Origin: AP-15 sp963732095
Lineage (GTDB): Bacteria; Pseudomonadota; Alphaproteobacteria; ATCC43930; CGMCC-115725
Length of the DNA stretch: 64,000 nucleotides
Assembly (NCBI GenBank): GCA_963732095.1
Contig: CAVSZA010000004.1
Location: forward strand, 39,644-103,643
Direction of reading: 5' to 3'
Positions 41,721-51,189 of this stretch are shown here, piece by piece. The first letter of the stretch is position 1, and each line of letters starts with the position of its first letter. The notes below the pieces were generated by a model that searched no databases, had not been told where the DNA came from, and saw only the letters and a list, made by a program, of their open reading frames with translations. The position numbers and the translations under genes are program-made.

Positions 41721-42877
41721 ATGAAGTCTGCCGTACTGCTTATTTGCCTCAGCGGCACCGCACTGGTCGGCTGTGCATACCTGCCGACTTCCGGTCCAAC
41801 CGCCGGCGAGGTGATCGACCGGGGGTGCAGGAGAATCAGATACGCTACGATGTCGTCGACGTTGATTCCGGTGTCGTCGCGACACTGTTGGCACAGCCCG
41901 CGGAGAGCTTTCGAACCCGTTTCGGGAAATATGGCAAGCCGGAGGCGCCGAAGATCGGGATCGGCGATACGCTCTCCGTTTCGATCTGGGAAGCCGCGGG
42001 CGGAGGCCTGTTCGGGACATCGCCGACCGGTCAAGTTTCGGCCGGCTCGCGAAACGTGACGATTCCTGAACAGGTCGTCGGTCGGGACGGCGGAATCAGC
42101 GTGCCGTTTGCCGGGCGGGTTCCGGTCGCCGGGCGAACAACGGTGGAAGTTCAGCGCGAAATCGAGCGGCGCCTCGCCGAGAAGGCCATCGAGCCGCAGG
42201 TTATTGTAACCATCGCGAAAAGCGTAACCTACGCTGCGACCGTGTCGGGTGAGGTGGTCGGCGGCGCGCGGGTGCCGCTCTCGGTCAACGGCGATCACAT
42301 GCTGGATGTGATTGCCCTCGCCGGAGGAACGAAAGCTGCTGTCTACGACACCTTCGTACGGCTTTCCCGAAACGGCGTCACGGTAACGATGCCGATGGAG
42401 CGGCTCGTGTCGGACCCGGCCGAAAACATCTACGCACAGCCTGGCGACGTGTTGACCTTGGTTCGCGTGCCGCAGACCTACTCCGTGCTCGGAGCAACCG
42501 GCCAGAACGCCCAGATTACCTTCAATGCCGAGCGGATCACCTTGGTCGAAGCGCTCGCCAAAGCGGGTGGCTTGCAAGATTTGCGCTCGGATCCGGCGGG
42601 AGTATTTCTTTTCCGCTTCGAGCCTCCAGCCGTCGTAGCTGCACTCAATGCTCCCCAATTAGCCACCGGTCCCGATCGAACCTCGCCGGTTGTTTACCGG
42701 CTCGATATGAGTGACGCGAATTCCTATTTCCTCGCCCAGCGGTTTCCCGTGGAAGACAAGGACATCATCTACGTCGCCAACGCGCGGCTAAACGAGCTGC
42801 AGAAGTTTTTCACGCTTTTGAACACTCTCACCGGACCCGTCATAACCGGCATCGTCGTCAAGAACGCAGCACCGTAG
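41721..42877 (+). pseudogene. Polysaccharide export outer-membrane lipoprotein (Wza/KpsD-type), frameshifted after the signal peptide
   Basis: The mature part, in one frame from about 41825, is a poly_export protein with SLBB-type repeats: APKIGIGDTLSVSIWEAAGG, GRDGGISVPFAGRVPVAGRT, and PGDVLTLVRVPQTYSVLGAT. The lipoprotein signal peptide (MKSAVLLICLSGTALVGC, lipobox LVGC) is encoded from 41721 in another frame. The frames meet at GGGGG (41821-41825), where six G would restore a single 386-aa protein. So either one base is missing in the sequence or the gene is off. It would form the outer-membrane channel for a surface polysaccharide; an inner-membrane Wzc partner is not in the window. Confidence 0.8.
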
Positions 42878-42932
42878 CGGCCGATTTCAGCTTATAAAGC
42901 GCTCTGAGCGCGGCGACTTTGAAAGGACGGCC

Positions 42933-43937
42933 ATGCCGAGGGTGCAGAGCTTGTCCGGCGACGATCTGATCGTCGTTACCGGCGGCGCCGGCTTTATCGG
43001 CTCCCACATCGCCAGGCATCTGGCCGAGCGCGGTTCGCGCGTCGTGATCTCGGATCTTTTCGGATCCGGCGACAAGTGGCGCAATATCGCCTCGGCTCAG
43101 CTTTATGACCTCGTCCGACCCGACATGCTGTCCGAGTGGCTCGAGCGTCATAACGGCAAGGTGGCGGCTATCGTGCACATGGCGGCGATATCCTCGACGA
43201 CGGAAACCGATATCGACAGGTTTGTTGCCAACAATGTTCGCCTGACGCTCGATCTTTGGGGGTGGTGCGCCGCCAACGCGACCCGGTTTATCTATGCTTC
43301 TTCCGCTGCGACCTATGGCGATGGCAGCGCCGGCTTCAGCGACGACCAGAGCCCTGCAGCACTGGCTGCGCTGCGCCCGCTCAATGCCTATGGCTGGAGC
43401 AAGCATGTCGTCGATCGGCGGGTGGTCGAGGACGTAGTGCGCGGACGGCCCAGCCCCCCGCAATGGGCCGGGCTCAAATTCTTCAATGTATACGGCCCGA
43501 ACGAGGCCCATAAAGGCGACATGCAGTCCGTCGTCGGCAAGGTCTGCCCGATAATCGAGGCCGGCGGCACCGTCACGCTGTTCAAGTCGCACAACCCCGC
43601 CTATCAGGATGGCGGGCAGCTGCGGGATTTTGTCTACGTAAAGGACTGCGTCGCGACGGTTGGCTGGCTATTGCAGAACCCGAAGGTCACGGGTCTGTTC
43701 AATGTCGGTAGCGGCGCCGCACGGAGCTTTCTCGACCTCGTCAATGCGGTCGGCGCGGCGGTCGGACGTTCGCCGAAAGTCCGGTTCGTCGACACTCCCG
43801 CCGAGTTGCGCGACAAGTATCAATATTTTACCCAGGCCGATATCTCGAAACTCCGCGCCGCCGGGTTCGACCAGCCGTTTCACTCTCTGGAGGACGGTGT
43901 CCGGGATTTTGTTCAATCCTTGCGGGGCGCGGAGTGA
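42933..43937 (+). CDS. hldD: ADP-L-glycero-D-manno-heptose-6-epimerase (HldD)
   Basis: This 334-aa extended SDR makes the ADP-L,D-heptose donor for the lipopolysaccharide inner core. It has the Rossmann motif VVTGGAGFIGSHIARHLAE near residue 14 and the active-site YGWSK near residue 152, with a Ser/Tyr/Lys environment. HldD-specific blocks are FFNVYGPNEAHKGDMQSVV near residue 185, LRDFVYVKDC near 230, and the C-terminal YQYFTQADISKLRAAGFDQ. The start at 42933 gives MPRVQSLSGDD behind GAAAGGACGG. Its stop overlaps the GTG start of the next glycosyltransferase. Confidence 0.92.
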   Translation: MPRVQSLSGDDLIVVTGGAGFIGSHIARHLAERGSRVVISDLFGSGDKWRNIASAQLYDLVRPDMLSEWLERHNGKVAAIVHMAAISSTTETDIDRFVANNVRLTLDLWGWCAANATRFIYASSAATYGDGSAGFSDDQSPAALAALRPLNAYGWSKHVVDRRVVEDVVRGRPSPPQWAGLKFFNVYGPNEAHKGDMQSVVGKVCPIIEAGGTVTLFKSHNPAYQDGGQLRDFVYVKDCVATVGWLLQNPKVTGLFNVGSGAARSFLDLVNAVGAAVGRSPKVRFVDTPAELRDKYQYFTQADISKLRAAGFDQPFHSLEDGVRDFVQSLRGAE

Positions 43938-45235
43938 TCCTGTTCGACCTGTCGCGGCTGGTCTCGCGCGCCGGACGAGAGACACCGACGGGGATCGACC
44001 GCGTCGAGCTCGCCTATGCCGAGCATCTGGTTGCCGGCCGCACCCCTCTGTCCTTTACGATGATGACGCCCTTGGGTGGTTTCGGCATGTTGCCGGCGGC
44101 GGTTGCCAAGGAATATCTCCAGGTGCTTGCCGGGGTATGGCGGGAGGCCGGCTCGTCGCAGCGGATTCGGCGGGCGAAGCGGCTGGCGCGAACCCTCCAC
44201 ACCGCCGCCCTTTGGCGCGGAGAACGCGCCTTGCGCGGGCAATGCCGTGCCGAGACCGGCCGCGTCGTCTATATGCTCGTCTCGCATCACCATCTCGAAA
44301 AGCGCCGCGCCATCGCCCGTCTGAAGCGGCAGGTGCGGGCGCGCTTCGTCTGCCTTATCCACGATCTGATCCCGATCGAATTCCCCGAATACGCGCTACC
44401 CGGCCAAAACGACAAGCACCGCAGGCGGATCGAGACCGCCGCGGCGCTGGCCGACGCGGTGATCGTCAACTCGACCGTGACGCGCGAAGGATTTGCGCCC
44501 TATCTGGCGCGTGCCGGCCGCGCCCCGCCTGTCGTGGTCGCGCCGTTCGGGGTCGAATTTGCCGGCCGCGATGCCGGCCGAGCCGCCACCCGTGAAGGCG
44601 CCCTATTTCGTGTGCGTCGGGACCATCGAGGCGCGCAAGAACCATCTGCTGCTGCTCAATCTGTGGCGCCAGCTGGCGGACGAGCTGGGCGATGCCGCCC
44701 CCGTCTCGTCCTGATCGGGCAACGCGGCTGGGAAACCGAAAACGCGATCGACATGCTCGAACGCTGCCCGGCACTGCGCGGCGTCGTCTTCGAACGCGCC
44801 AACGTGCCGGATGACGAGGCGGCGCGCCTCGTCCAGGGCGCCCGAGCACTGCTGCTGCCATCCTTTGCCGAAGGGTTCGGGTTTCCGCTGGTCGAGGCGC
44901 TGGCCCTCGGGGTCCCCGTCCTGTGCAGCAATCTCGCCGCATTGCGCGAGAATGGCGGGGACGTGCCGGAGTACCTCGATCCCCTCGACGGGCTCGGTTG
45001 GCGCAGCGCCGTCATCGATTATGCGCTGCCGGCGTCGCCGCGCCGCGCCGCTCAGCTCCGTCGGCTTTCGGGCTGGAGCGCGCCGAGCTGGCAAGATCAT
45101 TTCGCCGCGGTCGAAGCCCTGATTGCCGAGACCCGATCGATTGGCCAATATGAGACCGAAAGTCCGCCGGCCCCAGGGCTGGGGGCTCGCCGCGAGCCCC
45201 GGTTTAACGCTCGGCAGACCGCGGACATGCGCTGA
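43934..45235 (+). CDS. GT4-family glycosyltransferase with an internal out-of-frame segment
   Basis: This 433-aa protein would transfer a sugar during surface-polysaccharide synthesis. The N-terminal half has TPTGIDRVELAYAEHL and FVCLIHDLIPIEFPEYALPG, and the C-terminal half the GT-B signature ALLLPSFAEGFGFPLVEALA and LGVPVLCSN. Between about 44570 and 44705 the frame does not match the family. The +1 frame there reads APYFVCVGTIEARKNHLLLL, the expected sequence. Two compensating indels (the second at CCCCC near 44694) therefore scramble about 45 residues. The start is GTG overlapping the hldD stop. Confidence 0.82.
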   Translation: MILFDLSRLVSRAGRETPTGIDRVELAYAEHLVAGRTPLSFTMMTPLGGFGMLPAAVAKEYLQVLAGVWREAGSSQRIRRAKRLARTLHTAALWRGERALRGQCRAETGRVVYMLVSHHHLEKRRAIARLKRQVRARFVCLIHDLIPIEFPEYALPGQNDKHRRRIETAAALADAVIVNSTVTREGFAPYLARAGRAPPVVVAPFGVEFAGRDAGRAATREGALFRVRRDHRGAQEPSAAAQSVAPAGGRAGRCRPRLVLIGQRGWETENAIDMLERCPALRGVVFERANVPDDEAARLVQGARALLLPSFAEGFGFPLVEALALGVPVLCSNLAALRENGGDVPEYLDPLDGLGWRSAVIDYALPASPRRAAQLRRLSGWSAPSWQDHFAAVEALIAETRSIGQYETESPPAPGLGARREPRFNARQTADMR

Positions 45236-45259
45236 TTTATTCTCGGGAGGGAGACGATA

Positions 45260-46123
45260 ATGGCCGATACACCGCGTCTCAATGGCGTGATCGCCGCGTT
45301 GGAGCAGGGCAAGCCCGCTTTTGTCAGCTTTTGCGCCGCCGAAATCGGGGTGGCGCAGGCGATGAATACTGCGTCATACGATGGCGTGGTCTTTGAAATG
45401 GAGCATCGCCCATATGACATCCGCGCCTTGCGCGACTGCCTGCAATACATGCTGGACCGCCGGCAGATCCTGCAAAGAGGAACATTGGCTCCGGCGGTGA
45501 CGCCGTTCGTGCGCATCCCGCCCAATGGCGGCGAGGCGAGCCAGTGGGTCGCCAAGCAGGTCTTGGACCAAGGCGTCTACGGCATTGTCTGGCCGCATGT
45601 CAGCACCGTCGACGAGGCGCGCAACGCGGTCACCGCATGCCGTTATCCGCGGCCCCGCTCGGCGCAATATTTCGAGCCGGCGGGTCAGCGCGGCGATGCG
45701 CCCGCGGCGGCGGCGCGCTATTGGGGGCTGTCGCAGCAGGAATATTACGCCCGCGCCGATGTCTGGCCGCTCAATCCGCAGGGCGAAATCCTGGTCGCGA
45801 TCATGTGCGAGGAAGTGCGCGCGATCAAAAACTTGCCGAAGATGCTCGAGGAGGTTGCGGGGATCGGGGTCGTGATCATCGGCGAGGGCGATCTGTCGCA
45901 GGACCTCGGCTTCCCGCGGCAATACGACCATCCGACTGTGGCTGCGGCAATGGACGAGATTCTGGCGATCTGCAAACAATACAACGTCCCTTGCGGACAC
46001 CCGCATGTCGATACCAAGAACGTCGAAGCCTTACTGGAGAAAGGCTTCCGCTATCTGATGCCGGCGCCGGTCTATTCCTATGCCGCGCTGGAGCTCGGCC
46101 GCAAAGCCTCCGGCCGCAGCTGA
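45260..46123 (+). CDS. HpcH/HpaI-family aldolase
   Basis: This 287-aa TIM-barrel class II aldolase-type enzyme cleaves or forms C-C bonds of pyruvate-derived acids. Motifs are GVVFEMEHRPYDIRALRD near residue 42, PFVRIPPNGGEASQWVAKQ near 82, GVYGIVWPHVSTVDEA near 105, and EVAGIGVVIIGEGDLSQDLG near 205, with metal-binding Glu/Asp expected in the last. The insertion around PAGQRGDAPAAAARYWG is longer than in E. coli HpaI. The ATG at 45260 follows GGGAGGGAGACG. It stands alone; the substrate is unknown. Confidence 0.87.
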   Translation: MADTPRLNGVIAALEQGKPAFVSFCAAEIGVAQAMNTASYDGVVFEMEHRPYDIRALRDCLQYMLDRRQILQRGTLAPAVTPFVRIPPNGGEASQWVAKQVLDQGVYGIVWPHVSTVDEARNAVTACRYPRPRSAQYFEPAGQRGDAPAAAARYWGLSQQEYYARADVWPLNPQGEILVAIMCEEVRAIKNLPKMLEEVAGIGVVIIGEGDLSQDLGFPRQYDHPTVAAAMDEILAICKQYNVPCGHPHVDTKNVEALLEKGFRYLMPAPVYSYAALELGRKASGRS

Positions 46124-46874
46124 ATGGGAAATGTCCGAGCGGGATAACGCTCTCACGCCGTCGGACCCTTCAGGAGCGCTGGGGTCGGGGATCGGGTCGA
46201 GGGGCCAGACCGGGCGGCGGACTTTGGTGAAGAGTTCGGGAGTGTAGATCTCCGAGCAGAGCGCGCCGGTGTCGACGAGGACGACCTCGCGGGCGATCGG
46301 CTCGAAGGCGGCGCGGAAATGCTGCATCGACTTGACAGCGACGGTGCGGTAGCGGGTCGGGTCGATGCCGAGCGAGGTGAACTGGGCGAGATCAACGGCC
46401 TGGCCCGCGCCATTACCGAAGCCTCCGGGCGGATCAACCTCGAGACTGCCCCGATCGTCAGATAGCCGGCGACGCCGGAAGACGCCAGGCGAAGGAGGGC
46501 GACGCGGTTATCGTGGTCGCGGCAGACGCGCTGCCCGCCGTCGGGATTGCCGGAGCGGCCCTGGCAACCTCGCGCCCGTCCCGCACACCTGTTCCGCCTG
46601 TTTTATCAGGTCGAGATCAGGCATCGCCAACTCCATTCGATGATTTTCGCGCCCGCTCAGCGGCACTCGATGCTGTGATAATGCAATGCGATTATGGTAA
46701 TAATATGGTTATTGATACCGCAAATTCCGAGCGGACGGGCACCCTCCAATCTGTGCCACTTCGGCAGGCTGCGGGTCGAGTGGTCAATCCGTTTAGCGCA
46801 GCTTGAGGCGGTCGCTGGAATATCGGATATAATGTATTTAACGATAGCCCGGAGCAGGGTGGGCTGCCGCAGCC
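46124..46874. other. Gap between aldolase and cyclase: junction of gene fragments
   Basis: The left part holds the mlrC-paralogue fragment (46193-46408). The bases from about 46400 to 46457 read, on the plus strand, as the tail of another gene (LARAITEASGRINLETAPIV then stop) that I do not recognise. From 46460 to 46874 no gene is evident; the sequence is AT-richer after 46600 and includes the likely promoter of the cyclase. Confidence 0.5.
46193..46408 (-). pseudogene. M81 peptidase (MlrC) paralogue, C-terminal fragment
   Basis: On the minus strand this encodes MQHFRAAFEPIAREVVLVDT, GALCSEIYTPELFTKVRRP and VWPLDPI. These match the C-terminal end of the mlrC gene at 49556-51035, plus about 20 upstream residues. 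About 20 of 216 bases differ from that gene, many of them silent, so it is a diverged paralogue rather than a recent copy. Only the last roughly 72 codons remain and the stop is lost. Confidence 0.75.
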
Positions 46875-48792
46875 ATGGCCTCGACCCGCCGTCTCGCCGC
46901 GATCCTCGCCGCCGATGTGGCGGGCTACTCGCGTCTGATGGGGGCGGACGAGGAAGGCACGCACGAGCGTCTCAAGGCCATTTCCGTCAGCTGGTCGATC
47001 CGAAGATCGAGGAGCACCGGGGGCACATCGTCAAGAACACCGGCGACGGCCTGCTCGCGGAGTTCGCCAGCGTCGTCGACGCGATGCGCTGCGCGGCCGA
47101 AGTTCAGCGCGGGATGATCGACCGCGAGCCCGAGGCGCCCGACGAGCGGCGCATCAGGTTTCGCATCGGCGTTAACCTCGGCGACGTCATCGCCGAAGGC
47201 GGCGATATCTTCGGCGACGGCGTCAATGTCGCGGCGCGGCTGGAAGCGCTCGCCGAGCCCGGCGGGATCTGCGTTTCCAGGATGGTGCGCGACCACATCC
47301 GCGACAAGCTGCCCTACCGGTTCGAGGATGGAGGCGAGCAGAGCGTCAAGAACATCGCCCGGCCGGTGCGGGTCTATGCACTGCGCCCCGAAGCAATATC
47401 CGAACTGCCGGTGGCGGGTGTGCCGATCGCCGTGCCGCGTCACCGGCGGAGCGCCGCCGCTGCAATAGCGGCAGCGGCTACAGCAGTGGTCATCATTGCG
47501 GTCGTCGGCTGGTGGCTGTGGCCGGCGACGAGATCTCCTCCAACGCCACCCGCTGCGGTCGCTGCGACCGCCGCGCAGCCCCTCGTCGCGCCGCGTCTGT
47601 CGATCGTCGTGCTGCCCTTCGCCAATCTCAGCGACGACCGGGAGCAGCAGTATTTTGCGGACGGCATCACCGAGGATCTGACGACCGATCTGTCGGGCAT
47701 CGCGAACATGTTCGTGATCTCGCGCAATACGGCGCTCACCTATCGGAACAAGCCGGTCGACGCAAAGCAGATCGGCCGCGAGCTGGGCGTGCGCTATGTG
47801 CTGGAAGGCAGCGTCCGGCGGTCGGGCAACCAAATCCGCGTCAACACTCAATTGATCGATGCCGAAACCGACGCGCATCTCTGGGCGGAGCGGTTCGACC
47901 GCGACATGGGCGATCTGTTCTGCAAAACGAGATCACTAGCCGCATCGCTATAGCGCTCGGTTCAGAGTTGATGCTCGCGGAGGCCGCTCGACCGACCGAA
48001 CATCCCGACGCGCTAGACTATATTCTCCGCGGACGTGCTGTTTCTTCGAAGCCCGCTTCGCGTGAAAACCGCGCAGAGGCGATCGGCCTGTACGAGCGTG
48101 CGCTTGCCCTCGATCCGGGTTCCGTCGAGGCGCAGGGGTTATTGGCGCTTTCGCTCGCGGCGCGCGTTCTCAACGGGATGAGCAATTCGACGGACGCCGA
48201 CATCGCACGTGCAGAAGGATTGGTTGGGCAAGCCTTGGTGAAAGCGCCCAACAGCCTGCTTGCGCATTTTACCAAAGGCCAGGTGTTACGGACGCAGCAC
48301 CGCTGTGAAGAGGCCATCGCCGAGTTTGAGACGGTGCTCGCGTCCAATCGCAACCACGTCGGCGCAATAGCTTCCTTGGAATGGTGCAAGCTCTTGACGG
48401 GGTCGATCGATGAGGCGATCCCGCTTGTGGAGCGAGCCATCCGCCTCAGCCCCCGCGACCCCAACTTAGGCAATTTGTATTTTCGGATCGCGGTCGTTCA
48501 TCTGCTGCAATCTCGGACCGACGAGGCGATCATTTGGCTCGAAAAGGCGCACAGCGCCATGCCGGAGCTGCCGTGGACTGCCGCTTGGCTCGCCTCCGCC
48601 TATGCCCTTAAAGGTGAGACGGAACGCGCCACCGCCGAACTCGCCGAAGCACGCAAGCTGCGTGGCGACGATCGTTTTTCGAGCATCTCCCACCTAAAGG
48701 CCGTCGGCGATCTCGGGGTGCCGAAGATCCGCGCCTTGTTTGAGGCCACTTATTTCGTCGGCCTGCGCAAGGCAGGCATGCCAGAGGAATGA
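46875..48792 (+). pseudogene. Class III adenylate/guanylate cyclase with TolB-like and TPR regions, frameshifted
   Basis: Start MASTRRLAAILAADVAGYSR at 46875 in one frame. Near 46980 it shifts to LVDPKIEEHRGHIVKNTGDG, GINLGDVIAEGGDIFGDG, a hydrophobic segment (ATAVVIIAVVGWWLW), and PRLSIVVLPFANLSDDREQQ. Near 47925 it shifts again to EITSRIAIALGSELMLAEAA and TPR-like repeats to the stop at 48792. The reconstructed protein would be about 640 aa and unlike the first cyclase has a transmembrane segment between the catalytic and TolB-like parts. Two indels make it non-functional as read. It is next to toxin-antitoxin pair 3. Confidence 0.82.
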
Positions 48793-48839
48793 GCGCTGAC
48801 CGAAGCGCCGGCGCTTTGCTTGAGTACGGCTCGCAGCTG

Positions 48840-49235
48840 TCACTTCAGGATATTACGCGCTAGCCCATGCGACGCGGTCACGAGACGGTCGTCATTCGTC
48901 CACAACGCCTCGCAGCGATGGTGCTGAGCGCAGGCCAGATGTAACGCGTCCGGTGTCCGCAAAGTAAAGCGCGCTCGCAACTGCGCGGCTTGCAGATACA
49001 CGGGCTCGGGCATGGCCAGGGAGACGAAAACCTCGAACAGTTCCATGTAAGCGCGCTCCAGGACCGGATCGCCGCGTCTGATCGGCCCCACCAGACATTC
49101 GCATTTCACAAGCGGTGAGATGCCGAAGCGCGCCTCCCGGGCGCGTGCCATCGCGTCGGCGACTGGACCGCCGTAGTGGGCATGGCGCTCGGCCAGATAA
49201 ATCAACAGGCACGCATCGAGATAGATCAGTCCCAC
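48840..49235 (-). CDS. VapC-type PIN-domain toxin (pair 3)
   Basis: The 131-aa PIN-domain protein starts at GTG 49235 (product begins MGLIYLDACLLIYLAERH). It has ISPLVKCECLVGPIRRGD with the conserved Glu near residue 45 and TLRTPDALHLACAQHHRCEA near 95 with the third acidic residue. It ends ALWTNDDRLVTASHGLARNI, all consistent with an RNase toxin. The start overlaps the antitoxin gene by 10 bases. A longer in-frame start would run through the antitoxin gene and is unlikely. Confidence 0.87.
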   Translation of the reverse strand: MGLIYLDACLLIYLAERHAHYGGPVADAMARAREARFGISPLVKCECLVGPIRRGDPVLERAYMELFEVFVSLAMPEPVYLQAAQLRARFTLRTPDALHLACAQHHRCEALWTNDDRLVTASHGLARNILK

Positions 49236-49492
49236 GAACGTCTTTCCGCCTCGACGGCGGTATCGATCTCCTCGGTGGAGCGGCGTGCATAGTCGGGCAA
49301 AGAATGGCTCTCGAGCCAATCGAGAATAGCCCGGGCGCTGCCCGAGCCTGGGGTGGCCGCAGGGATTTCGCGGACAGGGACCAGCCGCGCAACCGGTTCA
49401 CCTCGATTGGCGATGACGACCTCTTCTCCGGCCTGCACAGACTTGATGAGCTGCGACAGCCGGTTCTTGGCCTCCAAAATATTGACCTGCAT
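49226..49492 (-). CDS. Phd/YefM-family antitoxin (pair 3)
   Basis: The 88-aa protein begins MQVNILEAKNRLSQLIKSV and continues AGEEVVIANRGEPVARLVPV, the Phd/YefM N-terminal DNA-binding fold. The C-terminal part (ARAILDWLESHSLPDYARRS) would neutralise the PIN toxin. The start at 49492 is the conserved Met; the longer frame upstream lacks family similarity. An inverted repeat GCTAG-catac-CTAGC lies upstream at 49523-49537. Confidence 0.88.
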   Translation of the reverse strand: MQVNILEAKNRLSQLIKSVQAGEEVVIANRGEPVARLVPVREIPAATPGSGSARAILDWLESHSLPDYARRSTEEIDTAVEAERRSWD

Positions 49493-49522
49493 CACATCGT
49501 CCTTCGCGTCATGGCTATGAAG

Positions 49523-49537
49523 GCTAGCATACCTAGC
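49523..49537. promoter_or_regulatory. Candidate operator of toxin-antitoxin pair 3
   Basis: GCTAG-CATAC-CTAGC, a 5-bp-arm inverted repeat 31 bp upstream of the antitoxin start and between it and the mlrC stop. The position suits autoregulation by the antitoxin; the short arms keep the confidence modest. Confidence 0.4.
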
Positions 49538-49555
49538 TATTATGGCCAAGTGACG

Positions 49556-51035
49556 TTAGATCGAGTCGAGGGGCCAGACTGGGCGGCGTACCTTGGTGAA
49601 AAGCTCGGGGGTGTAGATTTCCGAGCATAAGGCGCCGGTGTCGACGAGCACCACTTCGCGGGCGATCGGCTCGAAGGCGGCGCGGAAATGCTGCATCGAT
49701 TTGACCGCGACGGTGCGGTAGCGGGTCGGGTCGATGCCAAGCGAGGTGAACTGGCCGAGATCGACGGCCTGGCCGTTATTGGTGATGACGACGATGTCGA
49801 TGCCGCCGACGCGGAACACCATCGAGGGGCCGTAATTGCGCTCGATCCCACCGCCCATTGGCCCATAGGCGATGAAGCGGCCGTTGGTCAGGCACACGAC
49901 CTCGCCGGTCAGGGAGAGTGGGCCGCCGCCGAGCGAGGGGTCGGTTTTGCCGCCAAGGGTCAAAGTGGTTTTAGTCCCGACCCCGGCGCGCATTCCGTCC
50001 TGCACCGCGTCGGGGTCGCAAATGGCGTGGAATGCGACGCTTTCGACGCCAGCTTCGACCAGGGCCTTCAAAAAAGCGGTCGCATCCCCATAGCCGCCTC
50101 CGCCGGGATTGTCGGTGTAGTCGGCGACAACCAGTGGCTTGCCGCCGGGCTTGCCTTGCCGCGCCAGCGCAACTGCCTCGGCAACCGACAGCAATTTGAC
50201 CGTCGTGAAATCGCGTGATTCCCAGGCGTAGTCCATGAACTCTTCGGCAATCGCCTGCCCCTGCCCAGTGTCGCCGTCCACGCTGACGGTCACCGACGGG
50301 CCGACGTCATGGATATTGGCGCGGCTGAACCCGGCGCAGATGCTGACCACCAATGCCTCGCCGCCCTGCTCGAGCGCCTCGCCGCGGGCGATCAGCTCGG
50401 CCATAGGACCGCGCTGGGTGCGGCCATGGTCGAGCCCGTACATCATCGGCCGGCGGGCGATCACGGTCCTCGGCCGAATCTCGCCCTGCATTGCCCGCTC
50501 CAATAATTCGGCGCCCTGCCAGGCCCGCTCGTATTGGTCGATGTGCGGGTAAGTGCGATAGGCGATCAGCGCGTTTGCGTTGTCGGCCATGCGCCGGGTC
50601 ACATTGGCGTGCAGATCGAGGGTGACGACTACCGGAACCTCGGGTCCGAGCCGGCGGCGCAGCCGCGCCAGAAACTCGCCCTCGGCGTCCTCGTGGCTCT
50701 CGCTAACCATTGCGCCGTGGAGATGCAGCAATACGCCGTCGATCGGGCCTTTCGATGTCTACGGCGTCGAGGATCATCCCGGCAATAGTCTCGAACGCCT
50801 CGTCGGTGACGATCCCGGACGGGTTGGGGTTGGCGGAGACCGGGTGAACGAGGCTCCAGCCGAATTTGTCGGCCGCCTCGAAGGTCGCGCCGAAGGCCGA
50901 GCGGGTGCCGCGGAACGCCTCGGGTATCTCGTTTTCGAGATGGTAATCGCGGCGGCGGATCATCGCCATATCGGTCGGCACCCGGCTGAAGGTATTGGTC
51001 TCGTGCATGAAACGGGCGGTCAGAACGCGCTTCAA
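49556..51035 (-). pseudogene. M81 family metallopeptidase (MlrC/microcystinase C family), frameshifted
   Basis: The N-terminal part starts at TTG 51035 (KRVLTARFMHETNTFSRVPT) and reads through SGIVTDEAFETIAGMILDAV. Near 50757 one indel moves the frame to DGVLLHLHGAMVSESHEDAE, VVVTLDLHANVTRRMADNAN, and the long C-terminal domain (ADYTDNPGGGGYGDATAFL, FRVGGIDIVVITNNGQAVDL). The metal-binding Asp/His of the M81 core are visible in HGAMVSE and DLHANVT. Reconstructed length is about 490 aa, normal for the family. Members include the linearised-microcystin peptidase MlrC, but most have unknown substrates. Confidence 0.85.
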
Positions 51036-51189
51036 GGGATAACCTCTTCGATTGCGGCGGTGGGCGGCCGGCATAATATCCGCGTCGGCCGGGGTGGAGG
51101 AAAGGGGATGCTATGGCGATGAACCGCTGGAGGACAGCACTTCTGCGGTCGTTGGCAATTTGGACGTGTGGCGGCTGGTACCCGCAAGC

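Noticed and set aside
46193..49792. The two mlrC copies as recent target-site duplications of a mobile unit
   Set aside because: They differ at about 20 of 216 bases, mostly silently, so they are diverged paralogues, not a fresh duplication. The block may still be an insertion, but this does not prove it.
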